DNA from: Argyresthia goedartella
Taxonomy: Eukaryota; Arthropoda; Insecta; Lepidoptera; Argyresthiidae
Reading direction: 5' to 3'
DNA: 64,000 nucleotides
Assembly: GCA_949825045.1 (NCBI GenBank)
Contig: OX463822.1
Span: 34,660,703 to 34,724,702, forward strand
Positions 23,701-35,700 of this stretch are shown piece by piece. Position 1 is the first letter of the stretch; the number at the start of each line of letters is the position of its first letter. A model generated the notes under the pieces. It saw only the letters and a list, made by a program, of their open reading frames with translations. It was not told the origin of the DNA and did no database searches. A program made the position numbers and the translations under genes.

Positions 23701-26700
23701 AAGACAATACACCATTAACATCATCAAAATCTCCTTTTTGTCTTTCAATTTTGAAGACCATTGAAGTGTATCATCAGCAAACAACACTATGTCAGTTAAT
23801 TTCTCCACCATGAAAGGCAGATCATTAATATATACCAGGAATAAGAAAGGGCCTAATATGGAACCTTGTGGAACGCCAATTTTAACACCCGATCCATCAG
23901 ATTTTACGCCGTTAAATTCTGCCTTTTGAATTCTATTGCTTAGGTATGATCTTAGTAGATCCAACGCTTTATTTCTAACTCCGTAATGATTTAATTTAAT
24001 TAATAGCTTATTATGATCAACACAATCAAACGCCTTCGACAGGTCGCAAAAAACTCCGATAGCATCCTGTGCGGCCTCCCATGCAGAATAAATATGAGAT
24101 ACAAGGGTAATACCTGCATCCGTAGTCGATTTACCCCTAGTGAAACCATATTGTTTAGCGTGGAGTTGTTTTGTACGGTTGAAGTGTGAGAGCATTTGAT
24201 TGAGTATAATCTTTTCAAATATTTTACTTAGTGTTGGAAGAACAGATATTGGTCTGAAATTTGAAGGATCGCCCTTATCTCCCGATTTGAACAGCGGTAT
24301 AAGTTTACTGTGTTTCATGAGGTCTGGAAACGCCCCATCGTCAACACATTTATTGAATATATAAGCTAAGTGTGGGGCTATAACTAGAATTACTGAACCA
24401 ATGACTTTGACTGATATACCCCACAGGTCTTCCGTATTTTTTAAGTTAAGTAATTTAAACGTTTTGACAATGTCCTGGGGATATACATGATGAAATTTTA
24501 AATATACATTACTGACGCTAGTGTTATTTTTTAATAAAGTCTCTGCTTCAAATGGAGATGAATTTAGACGGTCCGTTGTGAGTACGGGTACATTAGTGAA
24601 GAATGTTTCAAAAGCTCGAGCAACATCAGCGTTGGATTTAACAACATCATCACCTATCTTTAGGCAGAAATCACTGTCCCTTGGTATAACTTTGCCAGTT
24701 TCGCGGTTTATTATTTGCCAAACTGTTTTCATTCTATTATTTGAATTTTGAATTTTTCTATTAATGTGTAAAGTTTTTGCAGTTCTACAAACCAACTTGA
24801 AAGTTTTGGAATATTTTTTAACATAGTCATGAAATTTTCGATCAAAGTTATAGGTTTTTTGATCATAAAGGTCATACAAGATAACTCTACTTTTACGAAT
24901 TCCAAACGTTGCCCAGTCATTAAATTTAGATTTACCGTTGTAGTCACTGACTTTCTTTAATTTGAAAACTTTATTGAATTCTGTCTGAATAATGTTGAAG
25001 AAGTCTGAGTAGATTTTGTTTGGGTTCTGTTCATTAAAATCCGGTACTGGCAAATTTATATCTAAGTTTTTCGTATATGTCTCTAGTCTATGGGATGTAA
25101 TAGGCCTATAAAATGATGGACCAGTCTTATCCTTAATAGTAATTGGGAATGAAACTGTTTGACCACTGTGATCGGAGGGTAAACAGTTAATTACACTTTT
25201 ACTTGTGAATGCACAGTCACAAAAAACGTTATCTAAGCAAGTTTGGCTGGTAAGTGTAATTCTAGTCGGCTCTAGAAATACATGACATAAATTAAATGAT
25301 TTGAACAGAGTTATTAATCGTCGCTTCAGTGTTGTATCTACAAGCAGATCTACATTAAGATCGCCACAAATAATAAACTTTTTTCTGTTATTACAAAGTT
25401 TAATGAGGGCTTCCTCCATAATTTTCTCAAATATTCCCTTGCGAACATCAAGCAATTTCAGCAAAATCATAGCAGCAGAGACATATGCGGTATCTTTTGA
25501 TTGCGTTGACCTATAAGTTTATTTTTTTTACAACTTTAAGAGATCACAGACTTGAGTAATCGATATTAATTTCAACTTTTTATATATATGCGTTTCTGAC
25601 AAAAAGTCTTAACAGACGGTGAGACAGACAGACAGACAGAAATTTACAGTTTTCGGATTTTTTCCTTTACTTGTGCTATAAGACCTGCCTTCATTCTAAA
25701 TTTCATGACCCTAGGCCAACCGGAAGTACCCTATAGGTTTTGATTCCCTTGCGAGTTCCACGCGAGTTCATACAAATTCAGCAAAATCAGTAAAATTATG
25801 ACACAATATCGTAGTATCTTTTGATTGCGTGGACCTAGAAGTTTAATTTTTTCACAGCTCCAAGGGACCATAGACCTGAGTAATCGATATTAATTTCAAC
25901 ATGATACATGCGTTCCTGAGAAAAGGGGTCGTGACAGACGGACAGACAGACAGACAGACGGACAACAAAGTGATCCTATAAGGGTTCCTTTTTCCTTTTA
26001 AGGTACGGAACCCTAAAAAAGAAAACAAAATGTGGTTATAATGTTTTTTTTTTTGTTTATCGTCTACATCTGGGTTCAAAACGTTACGGATGGATTTAAA
26101 GTTGAAGCTGTGAAGGACGCCATTTCCCACTCGGGATGCCATGATGGGCGTGGCGTGGCGTGGTGGGTGGGTAGTTTGATGGTAGTTTTAGTGTTGTTAG
26201 CTGCATTCCGAACGCGCTGCTAGAGAGCGCTGTTTGACACCACGACGTCAAAAAGCGGTGCCGCCATTTGCATGAATGCCGTCATGACGGTGTTGATGAG
26301 TCTCGAACATATTTTTTAAATAGCGGTGTCACGTAAAAAGACGGCCGTTGGTATCGAACATTCCACGTGTCGCAGGCCGTCGTTTTACGGCAACCATATT
26401 AGATCCGCTAAATGTCCGAGGAAAGCAGAGCTTAAATGTCACTACCGCTTTTGGAGGAAACCAGAGCTTAAGAGAAAAAACCGGCTAAGTGCGAGTCAGA
26501 CTCGCGTACGAAGGGTTCCCTACCATCGAATGGTTGGGATGGTGTGGAGTGAATAGTTTGGATTTTACATAGCGAAATGTTATTTACAAATTGACTGGTG
26601 CGGCTACTTTCACACTCGCAGTCTTAGTAATAGGGTCCCGTTTTTACCCTTTGGGTATCCGTACCCAAGAAAAGAAAAACGTACAGACAGACAGACGGAC

Positions 26701-29700
26701 AACGAACTGATCCTAAAAAAAAGGTTATTCTTTTATAAATGCCAAAAAAAATTCAGCAGGCTCGAAGGAAGATGATCCTCATCCCATCCCCGCCGCGCAC
26801 GTCCCCGGCGCCCGACCTTCTGTCCGGCATCCTCAAGAGCCAGCAGATGCTCCACAGCCGGCGCTCCGTCGTGTCCGTCACCGTCGACGGCCGCGTCGAC
26901 ATCCGCCTGCAGCCGGCCAAGTCGGGCGCCCCCTCGACCGACCGAGAGAAGCTCGACCTGAGCAAAGCACGCGAGCCGGTGAGAGAGGCGCCGGCGCAGG
27001 GCCGAGGCGGTGGCAGCGGCGGCGGCGGCTGGGGCGGCGGTTACCGCGGCAACTACCACCGAGAGCAGGGCAGCACCTTCAACCGCAGCGACGCCTACGA
27101 GACGAGCTACCGCGGGAACTACGCGCGCCGTCCCTCAGCTGACGGGGCGCACAACAATCACCAGCAGACCAACAACTACCGCGAGCAGACCAACGATCAC
27201 TTCGGGAACTTCCAGTGGAGGCCGAACCAGTACGCTGACGACGTCGACGAGAGAAGGAGGCAGGAGCAGCACAACAGGAATCAACAGGGCAACCAGCGCG
27301 AGCGACACAGCCTTGCGCCGGCGTGGCGGCCCTACGCGGCACCGCCCGGACCCGCCGCGCCGCCCGCACAGCCCGCGCGGCACTCTCTCGGCGCCGCCGC
27401 GCTGGACATGCGCACCGCGCGCGCGCTCTCTCCGCTGCCCGCGCTGTCCCCGCTGCCCGCGCTGTCCCCGCTATCCCCGCTGCCCCCGCTGCCCGCGCCG
27501 CCCGAGTTCAGCTTCCCGCGCGCCGGGGACAGGGAGGGGGAGGAGAGCGACGAGCTCGTCATCGACACCGACAAGTACGACCCCACCGAGCCCACGCAGG
27601 ACGACGAGGGGCCGAGCCCGCCACCGCCACCGCCACCACTGCAGCCGGAGTCTCCGCCGCCACCGCCGCCGCCGCGCGCCGGGCTCGTCGAGGGGCTCAA
27701 CGTGCCGGCCGGCGTGCTCGACGACGCCGTGCGGCACGTGCTGCGGCGCCGTGGCCTCGCCGCCGCCGCGTCTGACGAGGACGAGGACGACGACGACGAC
27801 GGGGATGGCGACTGCCCGAACTTCTCCATCTACTCGGCGACCAGCGTGCACATCGCCAGCTCCGGCAGCCTGGCGCCGCCCGCGCCGGCGCCGCCGCCGG
27901 AGCCCTCCCTCGTGTCTCCGGCCACCCCGGAGGACGACGACGGAGACGCGGAGGCCGAGAGCGCGCCCGCGCCTGTGGCCCCTCCACCCCCCGCGCCCCG
28001 CGGACCCGACGACGACTATAAGGAGAAGCTTTCCAAGCGCTGCCCGATCACGCCCACCACGCGCAACCCTATCAAGATAAAGCTGAACACGCCCTCGCTG
28101 ATCAAGCGCGTGAGCCTCTACGACGACGAGGAGGAGGACGAGGAGGCCAGTCGCGGCGCCGCATGGACCGGTGGGGACACGGCGCCGCCCGAGAGCAACG
28201 GCGGGGGCGAGCCCGAGCCGGGCGGGGGCGAACCCGAGCCGGGCGGGGGCGAACCCGAGCCGGGCGGGGGCGAACCCGAGCCGGGCGGGGACGCCACGCA
28301 CATCACGGATGGGCAGGGGGACCTGCCGAAGGACAGTGCGAGCCGCAAGTCTCAGGCGGGGTCCCCGCTTGGGCACGGGTGCAGCCCGGCGCCGGACCTC
28401 GACAGGAGCGACGAGAGCGGCGCCGAGCCGGCGGACAGAGAGGACGATGTCGCTGCAGACAGAGAGGACGAGGCGGATGGCGGCGACGGAGACGGCACGC
28501 CTCCCGCCGCGCCCGGGGGGGACGCGGACGCGTCGGAGGACTCGCTGGAGCTGCCCTCGCTCGGCAAGGACAAGGACGATGCAGCCGAGAAGATGACCGA
28601 GTCCATCAGCGAGGCCGAGGACGAACGCAGCTACACGCCCTGCCTCGACGAGAACAAGTCCAAGGACACGTCGCTGGACGCGGAGCGCGCGGCGCCGCTG
28701 CAGGGGCTCGATACCGAGGCCATCTCCGAGGACGAAGGCAACGAGCTGTTCGATGAGGACGAGCCGCCGGCGCCGGCCGAGCGGCCCGACGACGACAACA
28801 AGAAGAAGAAGAAGAAAGACTCCAAGAAGGACAACAAAGACAAGAGACCCAAGAAACGGGACGTTGCCTTCAAGAAGCTCAGCAAGAGTGGCAAGGAAAG
28901 GAACTACCGCGACAAGGACAAGGAGAACAAGGAGGAGAAGAAGCGGGACAAGAGACGCTCGGAGAGCCTGCACTCCTCTCGTTCGCGCTCGCGCTCGCGT
29001 TCGCGGTCCCGATCGCGCCTGCGCAAGGAGAAGCGCAAGGACCTGGAGCGTTACGATGTGCGGAACATTGTCAGTGCTGGCGCCGGCAGCGCGGCCCCGG
29101 GGCGCCGGCGCGAGGGCAAGGACGCTTTCGGCCGCGACGTGTCGCCGCCGGCCAGTTCGCCCGAGCCGCGCCGCCGCCGCCGCAAGAGGTCCGGGTCGCG
29201 CCGCGGATCCCTGCCGCGCCGGCCCTCCGTCTCCCGGCGGGAGTCCCCGGTCCGCCGCGGGTCCCTGCCGCGCCGGGCCTCCGTCTCCCGGCGGGAGTCC
29301 CCGACCCGCCGCGGGTCCGTGCCGCGCCGCCGCTCCCTTTCCCGCCGCAGCCCCTTGCCGCGCCGGGCCTCGCTCGCGCGCCGCAGCCCCGCCTTGCCTC
29401 GGCGCGCCTCCGCGACCCGCCGCGTGATCGAGCGCAGTCCCTCGCCCGAGCGACGCAAGCGCCGGCGCTCGAGCCCGCCGCCACCCGCCAAGGCGAAGCC
29501 GCCCAAGAAGAAGAAGCGCGCGCGCTCCGGCGAGCGCCGCGATGACGACAAGGAGAAGAGGAAGCGCGCGCGCAAGAAGAGCCGCAGCCCGCGCCGCAAG
29601 TCGCCGCGGCGCAAGAAGAACAAGAAGCTGAGCGTGAGCCCCTCGCTGGACCTGTCGCCCGCCCTGTGCTCCGCGGCGGGTGGCGCTGCGCCGCCGCCGG

Positions 29701-32700
29701 GCTGGTCGCCGCGCTGGTCGCCTGCGTCCCCACGCACGCCGCCGGCGCCCGAGCCGCGCCGCCGCCGAGCCGCGCCGGCGCCCGCCAAGGAGGTGTTCAC
29801 CTCCGGAGACAACATCCTCGTCAGCGTCAGCTTCGACGACCCGCCGGGCCCGGATGCGGACAAGCGCCGGCGCCGGCGCGACAAGCGGGAGCGCCGCGAG
29901 CGCCGGCGCCGGCGGCAGGCAAGGGAGCCCCCGCCCGGGGCCGGCGCCAAGCCGGTCGCGATCATCGACCTCGAGCGCTCGCCCTTCCGCGAGCTGACGC
30001 CCTCGCCCAGGAACGTGATCGTGCTGAGCGACAGTGACCACGCGGAGAAGGAGACGGCGCCGGCGCCTGCCGCAGCGGCCGCCGGGCCTGCCGCGCCGGC
30101 CGCCTCGCCTGCCGCCGCCGGAGCCACTGGCGCCGCGGGTCCCAAGACGCCGCCGGAGCCCGCCGCCTCGGCGCCGGCGCCCGCGCCCGCCGTCAAGTTC
30201 TCGCTGCCCGGCAAGCCGGCGCCGGCGCCGCGCGTCAACCCGCTCGCGGAGCCCGGCGCCGCGCCGTCCGCACCGGCCTCGCCCGCATCGCCGGCCAGCT
30301 CGGGCAACGCGTACGACCCCTTCGAGCCGACGCGCTCGCCCTCGCCGCCGGCAGCCGGCACAGCCCCCGGCGTCGGTGCTGGCGCCGGAGCCGCGTCCCC
30401 CGCCGGGCCGCCCTCGCCGGGCCTGGGCGCCGGCAGCATGACACTCGAGGCGGCGCAGAAGACGAACCTGTCGGCGGACGAGGTGCTGGACCAGCGGCCG
30501 CTCACGCCGGGCGAAAAGGTTCTCGCTCTGCTGGCGAGCACGCGTGGCCTGGACGTGGAGGCACCGCCGCAAGCCGCGGGAGACTCCTCGCCCGCCACCG
30601 CCGCGCCGCCCGCCCCGGCCGCCGCGCCGCCCGCCGCCGTCGTGCTTCCGGAGCCGCTCAGGCAGCCGCCCAAGCTGTTCCTCGCGAAGCCGTCGCCCAT
30701 CAAGTCGACGCCCATCAAGCCGTTGCAATCGACGAAGATCTCGGCGCTGCCGCTGCCGCCGGTGCGGCCGGTGCAGGGCGCGCGCCGGGAGCCGCCCGAG
30801 GAGGCGCCCTCGCCCTACTCGCCCGGTGAGAGCGACTTCGGCGACCTGTTCGAGCCCCCGACGCGTGGTGGCGGCGGCGCACGGGACATCTTCGACGCGC
30901 TGCTGCCCGGCAGGAAGGGCAAGCGAGCCAGGCCCTACGGCAAGCAGGGGAAAAAGAAAGGTGAGACTTTCACATAGTATTGCAGAAAATTACATAGGGG
31001 AGTACCCATCGAGTTTCCATCAGTCGTACACAAAATTACATAGGGGAGTACCCATCGAGTTTCCATCAGTCGTACACAAAATTACATAGGGGAATACCCA
31101 TCGAGTTTCCATCAGTCGTACACAAAATTACATAGGGGAGTACCCATCGAGATTCCATCAGTCGTACAAAAAATTACATAGGGGAATACCCATCGAGTTT
31201 CCATCAGTCGTACACAAAATTACATAGGGGAGTACCCATCGAGTTTCCATCAGTCGTACACAAAATTACATAGGGGAGTACCCATCGAGTTTCCATCAGT
31301 CGTACACAAAATTACATAGGGGAATACCCATCGAGTTTCCATCAGTCGTACACAAAATTACATAGGGGAGTACCCATCGAGATTCCATCAGTCGTACAAA
31401 AAATTACATAGGGGAATACCCATCGAGTTTCCATCAGTCGTACACAAAATTACATAGGGGAGTACCCATCGAGTTTCCATCAGTCGTACACAAAATTACA
31501 TAGGGGAATACCCATCGAGTTTCCATCAGTCGTACACAAAATTACATAGGGGAATACCCATCGAGATTCCATCAGTTGTACACAAAATTTCATAGGGGAA
31601 TACCCTTCAAGTTTCCATCAGTCGTAGAAAATTACGTATAGATTTGATGGAAACTCAATGGGTACCCCCCATTGAGTTTCCATCAAATCTTTACCAGATG
31701 GAGCTCACATACACCCGAGGCTACACTAGATTATTACTTACATACACCCGAGGCTACACTAGATTATTACTTACATACACCCGAGGCTACACTAGATTAT
31801 TACTTACATACACCCGAGGCTACACTAGATTATTACTTACATACACCCGAGGCTACACTAGATTACTACTTACATACACCCGAGGCTACACTAGATTATT
31901 ACTTACATACACCCGAGGCTTCACTAGATTATTACTTACATACACCCGAGGCTACACTAGATTATTACTTACATACACCCGAGGCTACACTAGATTATTA
32001 ATTGCTATCGATATGCTGTCATATTCCCTTATTCACTAACGTCACCTTGACAGAATCTGTCTGCGTCGATTTGAAGTGAATTGAGCGTGTGTGTGTGCGT
32101 CTCAACAAGTCACAAGCACACACACATGTTAAAGTCAAAGTCAAATTTCTTTATTACTATAATATATATTTAGATATACTTAGCAAACGTCATTTTTTTT
32201 GCCTCTTTACATTGGACCATTGTGGGAGAGGAAGGGCGTAAAAATTCCCACATATAGATTTAATTTTTTGTTAGTAAACGAACATCAATTTAACAGAAAC
32301 TGCGTCGGTTTTGAGGCGGAGTGAAGTCTGTGAATAAGGAGAGTTGTTAGTTGTATTACAAGTTTCAAGTCCCATGAGCGTGCGTGTGTGTCGGTCGCAG
32401 GCAACAAGACCGCGGTGGGCGTGAGGATGGACGAGGACAAGCTGCGCGTGCTGGAAGAGCTGCCCAGCTCGGCCGTGGAGATGCAGGTGAAGAGCAAGGT
32501 GCGTACCCTCGGCCGCCACCGCGCCGCCGCCGCAGCGCCCTTCTCCGTCAACGGCGTAAGTTACTCGCCGCCCCGGAACCCCGGAACCGAACCTTGTGAC
32601 AAACTTGCGACGGATTCGAGACGCATATTGAACAAGTGTTGAATATTTTGATGCCATAATTTCGAAGGTATTAGGCCTGATTTTGAACCTTGCCTGCAGC

Positions 32701-35700
32701 TTTAATTAATCTAATATATCGATGTGTTTCGATTTTAATACCGTGGGTGAGTCTAAGTTTTAATCAGTTATGACTCATAAATGAAACATTAGTGACGTAA
32801 CTCGTGACGCTTACGTGACAATTATGCGGGAATCGAAATTCAGTGATTTACGCGAGACACTACGAACGATTTGCGAAAAAAATGTTCTAAGGTTATATTT
32901 TTCTAACATCTTTTCAAAGATCTCTCCACCAGCATCTATACAACGTTTCATGCGTCTAAACCAATTTTGAAGCATTTTCCAGTCTGCTGCCTCTACTGCG
33001 GATATATCGCCTTGAGAGTTTCTTCCGGCGATAAAAACCGTATCCTCTTTAGCGTATTTTTATTTTTTGGGAGCACGAAAAAGTCACACGGTGCCATATC
33101 AGGACTGTAAGGCGGTTGACCCAGAAGTTTAAGCAGCTTAATGTCTAGGAAGTCCCTCGTCTTGATCGGGTAGTGAGCGGGCGCATTGTCTTGGTGGAGC
33201 AAAGGGCCTCGAAGCCCCATCTCCGGTCGCTTATTGTTCTAGCTACCATTTGGTAGTGTACCGCTCCGCATAAATGCTACTTTGATCGCTTAAGGGAATG
33301 GACATTATATACCCCATTAAAGAGAAAAAACTAGCGATAAAAACAGCTCTTCTGGATCGCTTTACTAAAGTAAAGCAGGGTTTGGTTTGTTTTAAAACAG
33401 CCATACCGGTGACTGGCACTTTGTTTTTGGATCGTATTGGTAAATCCAAGATTCGTCACCTGCTGTCGTAAATTCGAATTTATAAATCATATCGCGGCAC
33501 CATTCCACATCCGCCTTCTCAGCGTCGCATTATCGCATCGGTGAGATTGTGAGGTACCCAGCACAAAACAATCCTCCTCACGCAAAGGTGGTTGCGTAAA
33601 ATTTCATAGACGTTTCGCGATCCGATCTGCTGAATCTCCTCGTATGTGATTCGCCTGTTATATTTAATCAAATGTTTCACTGCTAGTACATTTTCTTCCG
33701 TAACCGCAGTCAAAAGACGACCGCTGCTTAATTCATCCCTCAGAGTTGCTTCCTCGCACTTTAATTCATTGTACCAGCGGTACACGGTTGCTTTACATGG
33801 GGACTTATCCTTATAGACTTAACCTTGTTAGAGAATTCCTCAGCGCAGCGGTCGTGCTGCGGGCCCATTAGACAGCGCAGCGGTCGTGCTGCGGGCCCAT
33901 TAGACAGCGCAGCGGTCGTGCTGCGGGCCCATTAGACAGCGCAGCGGTCGTGCTGCGGGCCCATTAGACAGCTAGAAATATACTCAACTGCCGAAATATT
34001 GTTTAATACACTTCGACCTGTAGCGGGGCCGAATCTCGGCCAACAAAATCTCGCAATTTCTTCTCAACAATTTCACATATTTTTTCTGTCTGTCACAAGT
34101 GACGTTTCAACTAGTTCATAGTCAAAAACCGGCCAAGTGCGTGTAATAAATTTAGGATACAAGCCAAAAAATAATAAATTAGGAAGGCACTCACTTCACA
34201 TACACCTGATACACCTAGCCAAAATATCACTATCATTCTTTACCAGCAAAAAATTATGTTCATAGTGTTTGTATGAATGACAAAGTTATATTTGCGGTTT
34301 TTAATAAATATTTTATATCTTAAAAACTGCTAATTTAATTTTGGTCCAACCAATTTTCGTTGAAAGTGTTTATTGAGATATACAACTTTTTTTTTTGATT
34401 TTTCAGTCTTACTAGAGGGGCCACTAATTTTTCCCACTTTGGAAGGGTCTGTCTCTTTAACGATTTACTATGAGGAAAAATGATTTCAGAAACGTCAACA
34501 TAATTTTTAAAGACCTATCTATAGAATATACACCCCACACATATAGAGTTGATGATAACATTATTTTTTGGTTCAGTTCCATGTATGGGGAGCCCCCTTA
34601 ATTTTTTTCAATTTTTGTCTAAAAATCGTAAAGCGGTTCACAGAATACATCTTACATACCAAGTTTCAACGGTGTAGTCCTGATAGTTTCGGAATAAAGT
34701 TGCTGTGACGTACGGACAGACAGACATGACCAAACTATAAGGGTTCCTTGTACGTACCCCCCTTTTTAGGGTTCTGTAGAGAAACACTACAGAACCCTAA
34801 AAAGGGGGGTTTGTTCCGATTTATACTAACCGTGACATAAACCGCAACTAGGCAGCGTTCGGTTCTAAACATAGCTAGTAGAAGTCGATTAAATGATTCA
34901 TCCGGTTTCACGTTAGATTTGAAGTCGTGAAATTCTGCTCATCATGCTGACAAGTGACTATTGGCGAACTAATTATTTACTTACTTACTATTGGCGTTCA
35001 TCTCATGATAATATATTTACCACATTCGGAGTTATAAAAATCTACGCGTTTCGTCTGAAGGCCCAACTTCAGCAATTAATAACTTTTGATGGGTAACTTT
35101 TACAAATTAAAGCTTCAATTAACAAATTTTTGGGATCATTTACTAATCCATCGTAGAATTAAAGTTTCAATTTACATTTTTTTGGGATCATTTACTTACC
35201 CGTCAAACTAACAATATTAGTGTGGTACCTCAGAGGGAATATAAATACAATTTATTAAAGGGAAATTTAAAATTGGATAGTTCCAATTTTTTACTTTTAA
35301 ATAACCAAGTTTCCAAAATAAACTATAACGGGACAGTGTCTTCAAATAAAAACTTTTACTCGCAAAACTGGTGTGAGTACTTTGAAAGAAAAATCGACCT
35401 GTCAATCAATGCGTCAATATTCTAAGATGCGTCACGAATTCGTCACTAAACAATGCAATACTTAGCATGTCGCCAGCAGCTTGGACGAACCTACTGGGTA
35501 TAATTATTATCATACACTCAAAGCAAATAGGGCATACTTAACGTAGACTTATTTGACAAGTGTCATTATTTTTGACTAAGAAGAAGCTTGAAGTGCCAAG
35601 CTCCTAACTGTTCAAGGCTTATAACTTGGTTAAAAATGATGGCTTGGCAATTTCATATAACTCCATACCCTTGTTCGGAAATCAGTGAGAGGCCAGAACT

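Noticed and set aside
26739..26759. ATG at 26,739 as a gene start for the large open frame
   Set aside because: The codons before 26,760 lie upstream of an AG acceptor, and the exon joins in phase with exon 5 of the same protein. This ATG is intronic.
27471..30728. Very long antisense open frame (over 1,000 codons) opposite PHRF1 exon 6
   Set aside because: It is a by-product of strong GC bias and codon structure of the sense exon. The composition is low-complexity Arg/Gly-rich with no domains, and the sense frame is conserved and spliced.
30986..31999. CRISPR-like arrays
   Set aside because: The units are contiguous minisatellites of 46 and 33 bp without unique spacers, in a eukaryotic intron.
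31644..32039. Open frame of 131 codons with LTYTRGYTRLL repeats as a gene
   Set aside because: It is entirely produced by a 33-bp repeat unit divisible by three, in an intron, with no other support.
35222..35425. Small open frame of 67 codons in PHRF1 intron 7
   Set aside because: AT-rich, overlapping frame on the other strand, no domain or splice support.
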